DNA from: JBQTIM01 sp052388135
GTDB taxonomy: Bacteria; Elusimicrobiota; Elusimicrobia; FEN-1173
Assembly (NCBI GenBank): GCA_052388135.1
Contig: JBQTIM010000132.1
Location: 1 to 7,309, forward strand
Direction of reading: 5' to 3'
DNA: 7,309 nt
Numbering within the stretch: the first letter of the stretch is position 1; every line of letters starts with the position of its first letter. Positions 1 through 4,990 of the stretch are shown here, in pieces. The position numbers and the translations under genes are program-made. Below the pieces are notes generated by a model. It saw only the letters and a program-made list of their open reading frames with translations, had not been told where the DNA came from and did not search any database.

Positions 1-726
1 CCCCAGCTCCACCGGCCCGCCGGCCGGGACGCCTTCCGCGAGGCCGGCGGCGGGCCCGCTTTCATCCGGGCCCTCAAAGGCGCCTGGCAGTCCCATCCCA
101 CGGCCGCGGGCGGGGATGCGGACGGTCTCCTGCGGGCGGCGGCCTCGTCCAAACTCCTTCGGACGAAACCTCCTTATAGGAAAGCCGGCGGCCTGGCCGT
201 CTTAAAGGGGAACTTAGCTTCCGAGGGCGCCGTGTTGCGGTGGCCCGACCGCCCTCTCAAACAGCCTCTGTGCGCGGGGCCGGCGCGAGTCTGCGATTCC
301 TTGGAGCAGGCCCTGGCCGCGGTGAGGGAGCGCAAGGTCCGCCCGGGAGACGTCCTGGTGGTCCGCTTCGAAGGCCCCCGGGCGGGCCGCGGTTTCCGGC
401 CCTTGGCGGCGCTGGCCGGACTGCTGGCGGACCGAGGCCTGGACGCGTCGGTCCCCGTGGTCACCGACGGCCGCGCCGGGCCGCCCGCGCCCTCCGGCTG
501 TTTCATCGAGCTCGTTTCCCCCGAGGCGGCGGACGGCTCCACCCTGGCCCTTTTGCGGGACGGCGACCGGGTGGAAGCGGACCCCGCCGCCGGCCGCCTC
601 GCGGCCCACCTGACGGATTTGGATTTGAGGATGAGGGCGGCGCGCTGGCGACCGCCCTCCGGCGTCCCTTCCTCCGCGCCCCGGCGCCCCGCCCCCTCCC
701 CGCTTTTTTCTCCCGGCCGGCCTTGA
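1..726 (+). CDS. ilvD: IlvD/Edd-family dehydratase, C-terminal part, probably catalytically defective (5' end outside window)
   Basis: The reading frame is open from base 1 to a TGA at 724-726 (241 codons visible). It aligns by eye with the C-terminal half of dihydroxy-acid dehydratase, which converts 2,3-dihydroxy acids to 2-oxo acids in Ile/Val synthesis. Family landmarks, in order, are GGLAVLKGNLASEGAV, GPARVCDS, KVRPGDVLVVRFEGP, a TDGR turn, VSPEAADG, LLRDGD and a final RAARWRPP. Several key positions differ. The family's GMRE(M) stretch, whose Glu is a metal ligand, reads GFRPL. The TDGRFSG stretch, whose Ser is the proposed catalytic base, reads TDGRAGPPAPSG, with about one residue inserted. 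The usual end resembling YAKLVSSASxGAVT is replaced by about 20 Pro/Arg/Ser-rich residues. I see no frameshift within the fragment. It may be a decaying copy, a non-catalytic paralogue or a repurposed family member. The Fe-S cysteines lie upstream of the window and cannot be judged. An Edd-like (6-phosphogluconate dehydratase) identity is less likely given the ilv neighbours. Confidence 0.75.
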   Translation, partial: PQLHRPAGRDAFREAGGGPAFIRALKGAWQSHPTAAGGDADGLLRAAASSKLLRTKPPYRKAGGLAVLKGNLASEGAVLRWPDRPLKQPLCAGPARVCDSLEQALAAVRERKVRPGDVLVVRFEGPRAGRGFRPLAALAGLLADRGLDASVPVVTDGRAGPPAPSGCFIELVSPEAADGSTLALLRDGDRVEADPAAGRLAAHLTDLDLRMRAARWRPPSGVPSSAPRRPAPSPLFSPGRP

Positions 727-751
727 CGGAAACAGGCCGGAGAGGTATACT
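723..751 (+). promoter_or_regulatory. Sigma-70-type promoter for the attenuator leader and ilvNB
   Basis: A -35 element TTGACG (723-728, 5 of 6 consensus bases) is followed by a 17-bp spacer and a -10 element TATACT (746-751, 5 of 6). The -35 contains the TGA stop codon of the ilvD-like gene, so the promoter begins exactly where upstream coding ends. Transcription should start near 757-759, only about 5-7 nt before the leader peptide ATG at 764. This is a sequence prediction; no transcript data were available. Confidence 0.8.
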
Positions 752-763
752 TAACGAAATCTC

Positions 764-847
764 ATGTTTTCGTCCCAGAACCTTCTCATCGTCGTCGGAG
801 CCGGCCGGGTCCTTCGGGTCCTGGACGCGGGAGGCTTCGCGCCGTAG
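764..847 (+). CDS. Branched-chain amino acid attenuator leader peptide (27 aa)
   Basis: An ATG at 764 opens 27 codons ending at TAG 845-847. The peptide contains the run NLLIVV at residues 6-11 and then VLRVL at 16-20, so 9 of 27 residues are Leu, Ile or Val. Two of the four Leu codons are CTT, unusual for this G+C-rich sequence. The ORF lies just downstream of a near-consensus promoter and 26 nt before a strong intrinsic terminator, the arrangement of enterobacterial ilvGMEDA and ilvBN leaders. The inferred role is as a sensor. Ribosomes stalling at Leu/Ile/Val codons when charged tRNA is scarce would favour an antiterminator and let transcription enter ilvNB. There is no Shine-Dalgarno sequence within the predicted 5' UTR, which is only about 5-7 nt, so initiation would be leaderless or nearly so. 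The peptide itself probably has no further function. Confidence 0.77.
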   Translation: MFSSQNLLIVVGAGRVLRVLDAGGFAP

Positions 848-883
848 CGGAAGGCAGGATTCAAGCCAAGACACCGCCGGCGC
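839..883 (+). promoter_or_regulatory. Candidate antiterminator of the ilvNB attenuator
   Basis: GCGCCG at 839-844, immediately before the leader stop codon, is perfectly complementary to CGGCGC at 878-883. That pairing would use up bases 878-881 of the 5' arm of the terminator. A ribosome stalled at the Leu/Ile/Val codons (782-796 or 809-823) leaves 839-844 free, so the antiterminator can form. A ribosome that reaches the TAG at 845 covers 839-844 and the terminator forms. A weak protector stem, CGCG 826-829 with CGCG 838-841, could compete for the same segment. An alternative pairing of GCCGGC 800-805 plus GG 807-808 with 874-881 is possible, but a stalled ribosome would mask it. Base pairing was read by eye and no folding energies were calculated. 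Confidence 0.6.
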
Positions 884-904
884 AAGGGCCGGCGGTTTTT
901 TTTT
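874..904 (+). terminator. Intrinsic terminator (attenuator) upstream of ilvNB
   Basis: A perfect 8-bp G+C stem is formed by CCGCCGGC (874-881) and GCCGGCGG (888-895) with a six-base loop. It is followed directly by nine T residues (896-904). It lies about 40 nt before the ilvNB start and downstream of the leader peptide, so it would end transcripts from the promoter at 723-751 before the structural gene. It could also stop readthrough from the ilvD-like gene. Confidence 0.9.
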
Positions 905-930
905 AGAAACCGGCGCGGCCCGGCCGAGCC

Positions 931-937
931 GAGAGGA
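931..937 (+). promoter_or_regulatory. Ribosome binding site of ilvNB
   Basis: GAGAGGA lies six bases before the ATG at 944. It supports 944 as the start of the fused protein, with the IlvN-like domain included. No comparable site precedes the internal in-frame ATG at 1529, which would give an IlvB-only product. Confidence 0.75.
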
Positions 938-943
938 AACGCC

Positions 944-3328
944 ATGAAAAAAGATTCGCCCAGCCACATGCATCTCATCGCCTGCCTGGTGGAGGACCGC
1001 CCGGGCGTTTTGGCCCGCATCAGCGGAATGTTCTCCAGCCGGGGGTTCAACATCGACTCGCTGGCCGTCGGGGGCACCCAGATCCCCGGCGGCTCGAGGA
1101 TTTCCTTGGTCTGCCGGGGCGACGACCGCGTGGTGAAGCAGATCGTCGGCCAGCTCAACAAGCTGGTGGACGTCATCCGCGTCGCCGATTTGTCCTGGGA
1201 CGATTGCGTGGAAAGCGAGCTCATGCTGGTGAAGGTGTCGTGCCCGGCCGGCGACCGGGGCGCTCTCGAGCAGGTGTGCCGCGCCTTCCACGCCCGGGTC
1301 AACGACCAGGGCCAGGCCGGTTTCATCATCGAGGCGGCGGGGCGGGGCGAGGAGACCGACTCCCTGATCAAGGCGTTGCAGTCTTTCGGCATGGTGGAGA
1401 TGAGCCGCTCCGGCCGCATCGTGATCCAGCGCGGCAAATCCCTGGACTCCGCCGAAGACCTGGCCTTCACCGAGCCGGGGGAGGCGAAACCCGCCGCGCC
1501 CGGAGCGGCGGGCGCCGGCCCGGAAACGATGACCGGCGCCGACATGATCCCCCGCGTGCTGGCGCAGGAGGGCGTGGACACCATTTTCGGCTACTCGGGC
1601 GGCGCCATCCTGCCCACCATAGACGCGTTCTTCCGCTACAACGAGAAGCAGCCCGACGAAAAGAAGATCAAGTTCATCGTGCCCGCCAACGAGCAGGGCG
1701 CCACCTTCATGGCGGCGGGCTACGCGCGCTCCTCGGGCAAGGTGGGGGCCGTGCTGGTCACCTCCGGCCCCGGGGCCACCAACACCGTCACGCCCGTGCG
1801 CGACGCCATGGCCGATTCCGTGCCGCTGGTGGTGATCACGGGGCAGGTGCCCCGCCCCGCCATCGGCTCCGACGCGTTTCAGGAAGCGCCCGTTTTCAGC
1901 ATCATGAGCGCCTGCGCCAAGCACGTGTTCCTGGTGGAGAAGCCCGAGGAGCTGGAAGCCACGCTCCGCACGGCCTTCGAGATCGCCCGCACGGGCCGGC
2001 CCGGTCCGGTGGTGGTGGACGTGTGCAAGGACGTGCAGATCTGGCAAGGGCCGTTCCGCGGCTCCGGCGTCCTGCCCCTGCGCGGCTACCGCCGGCGCGT
2101 GCAGGCCCTGGCCAAAAGCCGCCTGCCCGAAGACCAGGCCAAGGCTTTCTTCCACCGCCTGTCGGAAGCCCAGCGGCCGCTCATCTACGCCGGCGGCGGC
2201 GTCATCAACGCCGGCGCGGCGGCGGAGCTGAAGGCGTTCGCGGAAACGTTCCAGATCCCCGTGGTGACCACGCTTCTCGGCATCGGCGGGCTGGACAACG
2301 CCCACCCTCTGTCGCTCCACATGCTGGGCATGCACGGCACCGCCTACGCCAACTACGCCGTGGAGGACTGCGACTTCCTCTTCGCCGCGGGCTCCCGGTT
2401 CGACGACCGCGTGGCCGGCAAGGCGGCGGAGTTCGCGCCCAAGGCCAAGTTCATCGCGCACCTGGACATAGACGCCGCCGAAATCGGCAAGGTGAAAGCG
2501 CCGCACTGGCACCACGTGTCCGACGCGCGGCGCGGCCTGCGCGACCTGCTGGAGGCCGGCAAGGCTTTGGGTTTCCGGAAGGACTTTTCCGCCTGGGTGA
2601 AGCACGTGCAGGAGACGCGCCGCGCCCATCCCCTCGGCTACAAGAAGGACGGCGACCTCATCCAGCCCCAGTTCGTCCTGGAGCAGCTGGCCGAGATCAC
2701 CAAGGGCGAGGCCATCCTCACCACCGGCGTGGGCCAGCACCAAATGTGGGCCGCGCAGTACGGCCGCCACGCGCACCCGCGCCGCTTCCTCACCTCCGGC
2801 TCCATGGGCACCATGGGCTACGGCCTGCCGGCGGCCGTCGGCGCGCAGTTCGCCAACCCCGGCCGCACCGTCATCGACGTGGACGGCGACGGGAGCCTGC
2901 GCATGAATTTCGGCGAGATGGAGACCATCACGACCTACGGCCTCCCCGTGAAAGTGCTCCTCCTCAACAACGAGGGCGACGGCATGGTGCGGCAGTGGCA
3001 GACCATGTATTTCGGCCGCCGCTTCTTCGCCATCGACAAGAACCTCCATTCCATGAACTTCGTGAAGGCCGCCGAGGCCATGGGGTTCCCCTGGGCGCGG
3101 CGCCTCACGAAGCCGGCCGAGGTGCGGGAGACCCTGGAGGCCTTCGTGGGCTCCGGCGGCCCGGCGTTCTTGGACGTGGCCATCGATCCCTTCGCCTTCG
3201 TTTACCCCATGGTGGGCCCCGGCATGGGCTACAAGGACATGGTGACCGGCGACTGGATCCCGGCGCGGATATCCAACGGCGCCGTCAAGCCCGCCGATCA
3301 GGACGCGCCCGTGCCGGATTTGTTTTAA
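944..3328 (+). CDS. ilvNB: Fused acetolactate synthase: regulatory (IlvN) domain joined to catalytic (IlvB) domain
   Basis: This 794-residue protein carries both subunits of acetohydroxyacid synthase, which condenses pyruvate with pyruvate or 2-oxobutyrate in the first common step of Val/Leu/Ile synthesis. Residues about 9-163 match the small subunit: an N-terminal ACT domain (VEDRPGVLARISGMFSSRGFNIDSL) with the Gly21 and Asn36 that correspond to valine-site residues, LVDVIRV, then the second domain (SELMLVKV to MSRSGRIVIQRG). Residues 164-195 are an Ala/Pro/Gly-rich linker. From 196 the chain is a complete large subunit: YSGGAILP, catalytic Glu250 in NEQG, SGPGATN, GQVPRPAIGSDAFQE, the FAD-domain signature RFDDRV (485-490), and a thiamine diphosphate motif from GDGS (648-651) to NN (675-676), followed by GMVRQWQ (680-686). 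The His usually before the catalytic Glu is Asn249, and the NN-to-GM linker is EGD. Normally ilvB precedes ilvN as separate genes; here the order is reversed and fused. Expression is probably controlled by the upstream attenuator. Confidence 0.95.
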   Translation: MKKDSPSHMHLIACLVEDRPGVLARISGMFSSRGFNIDSLAVGGTQIPGGSRISLVCRGDDRVVKQIVGQLNKLVDVIRVADLSWDDCVESELMLVKVSCPAGDRGALEQVCRAFHARVNDQGQAGFIIEAAGRGEETDSLIKALQSFGMVEMSRSGRIVIQRGKSLDSAEDLAFTEPGEAKPAAPGAAGAGPETMTGADMIPRVLAQEGVDTIFGYSGGAILPTIDAFFRYNEKQPDEKKIKFIVPANEQGATFMAAGYARSSGKVGAVLVTSGPGATNTVTPVRDAMADSVPLVVITGQVPRPAIGSDAFQEAPVFSIMSACAKHVFLVEKPEELEATLRTAFEIARTGRPGPVVVDVCKDVQIWQGPFRGSGVLPLRGYRRRVQALAKSRLPEDQAKAFFHRLSEAQRPLIYAGGGVINAGAAAELKAFAETFQIPVVTTLLGIGGLDNAHPLSLHMLGMHGTAYANYAVEDCDFLFAAGSRFDDRVAGKAAEFAPKAKFIAHLDIDAAEIGKVKAPHWHHVSDARRGLRDLLEAGKALGFRKDFSAWVKHVQETRRAHPLGYKKDGDLIQPQFVLEQLAEITKGEAILTTGVGQHQMWAAQYGRHAHPRRFLTSGSMGTMGYGLPAAVGAQFANPGRTVIDVDGDGSLRMNFGEMETITTYGLPVKVLLLNNEGDGMVRQWQTMYFGRRFFAIDKNLHSMNFVKAAEAMGFPWARRLTKPAEVRETLEAFVGSGGPAFLDVAIDPFAFVYPMVGPGMGYKDMVTGDWIPARISNGAVKPADQDAPVPDLF

Positions 3329-3469
3329 AATTTGCGCTTTCGGCTTGTCCTTGATTCGGATGTGCTTTGCGGATCCCCCTGCGGCGATTCGCGGTCCGGG
3401 AAGGCCCGGGATGTTCGTCGCTTACGTATCGCGTTCGTGTAGTGTCGCATAAGTTTTTGACTTATTAGG

Positions 3470-3586
3470 ATGTCATTGCGAGCCGAAGGCGAAGCAATCC
3501 CAGGGGTCGCCTGCGCTGAAAAACGATTCTCGGTGCACGGAAAGCCGGGATTGCTTCGTCGCAGACAACGCTCCTCGCAATGACAT
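3470..3586. repeat. Palindromic interspersed repeat (MITE/REP-like) with nested inverted repeats
   Basis: The outer arms are perfect 13-bp inverted repeats, ATGTCATTGCGAG (3470-3482) and CTCGCAATGACAT (3574-3586). A second nested pair of perfect 12-bp arms lies inside, CGAAGCAATCCC (3490-3501) and GGGATTGCTTCG (3547-3558). The centre (3502-3546) is unpaired. The TGTCATTGCGAG...GAAGCAATC word pattern is one I recognise from high-copy intergenic repeats in many bacterial genomes. Imperfect similarity continues outward to AGTGTC (3441-3446) and GACACT (3605-3610), so the full element may span about 170 bp. It has no coding capacity that I can support and no clear target-site duplication. Confidence 0.8.
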
Positions 3587-3627
3587 AAGTAAAGAAGTGT
3601 TAGAGACACTGCGCTGGGTGCGTGACC

Positions 3628-3656
3628 TGAACGAGACGATTCGGCTTTGATATAAT
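3628..3656 (+). promoter_or_regulatory. Extended -10 promoter of the ilvC operon
   Basis: A perfect -10 TATAAT at 3651-3656 is preceded by TGA, giving the extended -10 form TGATATAAT (3648-3656). The -35 at 17-bp spacing is weak (TGAACG, 3628-3633), which is typical of extended -10 promoters. Transcription should start near 3663, leaving a 5' UTR of about 20 nt. That is too short for a leader peptide attenuator, so this unit is probably controlled differently from ilvNB. Confidence 0.75.
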
Positions 3657-3673
3657 CCTGACATTCCAAAATG

Positions 3674-3679
3674 AAGGAG
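3674..3679 (+). promoter_or_regulatory. Ribosome binding site of ilvC
   Basis: AAGGAG ends five bases before the ATG at 3685 and is the strongest Shine-Dalgarno sequence in the window. It fixes the ilvC start and therefore supports the N-terminal extension of the protein. Confidence 0.85.
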
Positions 3680-3684
3680 CATTT

Positions 3685-4758
3685 ATGAAAACCGAAACCA
3701 CGGGCGCGGCCAAAGCCGGCGCGGACTCCGGCGAATTGAAGGCCAAGACTTATTACGATCAGGACGCGGACATCGGCCTCCTGAAGGGCAAAAAGATCGT
3801 CGTGCTGGGCTACGGCTCCCAGGGCCACGCCCAGGCGCTGAACTTGAAGGACTCCGGGCTGGACGTCACGGTGGCGGTGCGGGCCGGCGGGCGCGGCTGG
3901 AAGCTGGCCGAGAAGCACGGCTGGACCGGCAAGACCGTCACGTCGGACATCAAGGCGGCCGTGAAGGAGGCGGACTGGGTCCATTTCCTCCTGCCCGACG
4001 AGGCGCAGGGAACCGTGTGGCGCGAGGACGTGGCTCCCAACATCAAAAAAGGCGTCGTCCTGAGCTGGTCCCACGGGTTCAACATCCGCTTTAAGAACGA
4101 CACCGGCGTCGCCCCGCCCAAAGAGGCGGACGTGGTGCTCATCGCCCCCAAAGGCCCCGGCCATTTGGTGCGCCGCACCTACGAAGAAGGCAAAGGCACT
4201 CCCGCCCTGGTGGCGGTGGAGCAGGATTATTCCGGCAAGGCGAAACAGCTGGCGCTGGCCTACTGCAAGGCCATCGGCGCCACCCGCGCCGGCGTGATCG
4301 AGACCACCTTCGCGGAGGAGACGGAGACGGATCTTTTCGGCGAGCAGAACGTCCTCTGCGGCGGAACGGTGGACCTGGTGAAGGCGGGCTTCGAGACGCT
4401 GATCGAGGCCGGTTACCAGCCCGAGATCGCCTACTTCGAGTGCCTGCACGAGCTCAAGCTCATCACCGACATGGTCCAGGAGGGCGGCATCGGCTGGATG
4501 AACTATTCCATCTCCGACACCGCCGAGTACGGCGAATACAGCCGCGGCCCCCGCCTCGTCACGCCGGCGGTGAAGGCCCAAATGAAGAAGAACCTGGAGG
4601 AGGTGCGCAGCGGCGCCTTCGCCCGGGAATATCTGGCCGAAAAGCGCGCCGGCGCCCCGAAGATGGAGGCCGCCCGCAAGGCCAACGCCGAGCATCCCAT
4701 AGAGAAGGTAGGCGAGAAGTTGCGGGCCATGATGCCGTGGCTGAGAAAAAAGGAATAG
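3685..4758 (+). CDS. ilvC: Ketol-acid reductoisomerase (class I, short form)
   Basis: This 357-residue enzyme converts acetolactate or acetohydroxybutyrate to 2,3-dihydroxy acids with NAD(P)H and Mg2+, the step after IlvNB. The Rossmann fold shows GYGSQGHAQALNLKDSG (42-58). The knotted C-terminal domain carries the metal ligands Asp216 and Glu220 (DLFGEQ) and Glu252 and Glu256 (ECLHE), followed by YSISDTAEYG. His130 (SWSHGFNI) and Lys156 (APKGPGH) are present, so it should be active. Two features are unusual. About 18 polar and Ala-rich residues precede the usual YYDQDAD start. The cofactor loop after beta-2 reads RAGGRGW (66-72), where NADPH-dependent class I enzymes usually have RxGSxSW. 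Both phosphate-binding serines are therefore glycine, which could loosen NADPH preference. The gene has its own promoter and strong ribosome binding site, and heads a tightly packed operon. Confidence 0.97.
   Translation: MKTETTGAAKAGADSGELKAKTYYDQDADIGLLKGKKIVVLGYGSQGHAQALNLKDSGLDVTVAVRAGGRGWKLAEKHGWTGKTVTSDIKAAVKEADWVHFLLPDEAQGTVWREDVAPNIKKGVVLSWSHGFNIRFKNDTGVAPPKEADVVLIAPKGPGHLVRRTYEEGKGTPALVAVEQDYSGKAKQLALAYCKAIGATRAGVIETTFAEETETDLFGEQNVLCGGTVDLVKAGFETLIEAGYQPEIAYFECLHELKLITDMVQEGGIGWMNYSISDTAEYGEYSRGPRLVTPAVKAQMKKNLEEVRSGAFAREYLAEKRAGAPKMEAARKANAEHPIEKVGEKLRAMMPWLRKKE
4751..4754 (+). promoter_or_regulatory. Ribosome binding site for the small membrane protein gene
   Basis: AGGA, within an A-rich stretch at the end of ilvC, lies five bases before the GTG at 4760. 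It supports this GTG as a real start directly after the ilvC stop codon and indicates translational coupling. Confidence 0.6.
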
Positions 4759-4759
4759 C

Positions 4760-4987
4760 GTGCCTCCCTTCCTCCGGTTCATCGTCATGGGTTTCGTGGT
4801 GCTCCTGAGTTTCTTGGGGGCGCTGGCGGTCCTCGACGTGGTCTCCTTCGCGGATTTCAAGGACGCCGCGCTGAAGGTCGCCCTCCTGGCCGGCATCACC
4901 GTGGTCGCCAGCCTGGCGGTGCGCGCCCTGGCGGGCGGGCGCGGCGGCCGGTCCGGACCGCCGGACCATCCCCCCGCGGGCTATTAA
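4760..4987 (+). CDS. Small two-helix membrane protein of unknown function
   Basis: This is a 75-residue protein starting at GTG 4760, one base after the ilvC stop, and ending three bases before psd. I do not recognise a family. Two hydrophobic segments (about residues 4-29 and 38-58) are separated by a short acidic stretch (SFADFKDA). A Gly/Arg/Pro-rich hydrophilic tail (RALAGGRGGRSGPPDHPP) follows. The arrangement suggests a hairpin inner-membrane protein with both ends on the same side. The position immediately before the membrane-bound Psd and PssA suggests a link to phospholipid synthesis or membrane placement of those enzymes, but this is only inference from location. The usable upstream AGGA site and the close fit between neighbours argue that it is a real gene. 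Confidence 0.7.
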   Translation: MPPFLRFIVMGFVVLLSFLGALAVLDVVSFADFKDAALKVALLAGITVVASLAVRALAGGRGGRSGPPDHPPAGY

Positions 4988-4990
4988 GCC

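Larger units (their letters stand above)
3329..3684 (+). other. Intergenic region between ilvNB and ilvC (356 nt)
   Basis: I see no gene in this stretch. It contains a possible small hairpin at 3396-3409 (CCGGG, loop AAGG, CCCGG) without a following T run, so I do not call a terminator for ilvNB. It also holds a short A+T-rich inverted repeat (ATAAGT 3449-3454, ACTTAT 3460-3465), the palindromic repeat element described separately, and at its right end the ilvC promoter and ribosome binding site. The part from 3441 on is visibly richer in A+T than the surrounding genes. Confidence 0.7.

Noticed and set aside
739..745. GGAGAGG as the ribosome binding site of the leader peptide
   Set aside because: It is 18 nt from the ATG, which is too far, and lies upstream of the -10 box, so it would not be in the transcript from the predicted promoter.
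1529..1531. Internal in-frame ATG that could start a separate IlvB
   Set aside because: There is no convincing Shine-Dalgarno sequence before it, no stop codon between the IlvN and IlvB parts, and a good ribosome binding site at 931-937 for the full-length protein. A minor internal product cannot be excluded.
503..3049. An 848-codon open frame on the minus strand, opposite the ilvD-like gene and ilvNB
   Set aside because: It is antisense to a clearly coding gene. The translation is rich in His/Gly/Ala/Arg with no recognisable domain, as expected for antisense frames in G+C-rich coding DNA. The same applies to the other long minus-strand frames at 3325-4899, 4559-5653 and 5335-7017.
1204..3354. 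A 716-codon plus-strand frame inside ilvNB
   Set aside because: It is a shifted frame of ilvNB with an Arg/Gly/Pro-rich translation and no motifs. The frame from 944 carries every acetolactate synthase signature.
3396..3409. Hairpin after ilvNB as a possible terminator
   Set aside because: The 5-bp stem with an AAGG loop is followed by ATGTTCG rather than a T run, so it does not meet the form of an intrinsic terminator.
3470..3586. Repeat region considered as a CRISPR array or a structured RNA gene
   Set aside because: There are no direct repeats separated by spacers. The structure is a nested inverted repeat, typical of an interspersed palindromic element, and I see no promoter or terminator pair suggesting an independent RNA.
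3671..3688. A five-codon ORF (MKEHL) whose stop overlaps the ilvC start as ATGA
   Set aside because: Its ATG lies only about 8 nt from the predicted transcript start, has no ribosome binding site of its own, and the ORF contains the ilvC Shine-Dalgarno sequence. It has a single Leu codon and no terminator follows, so it is unlikely to be a leader peptide.
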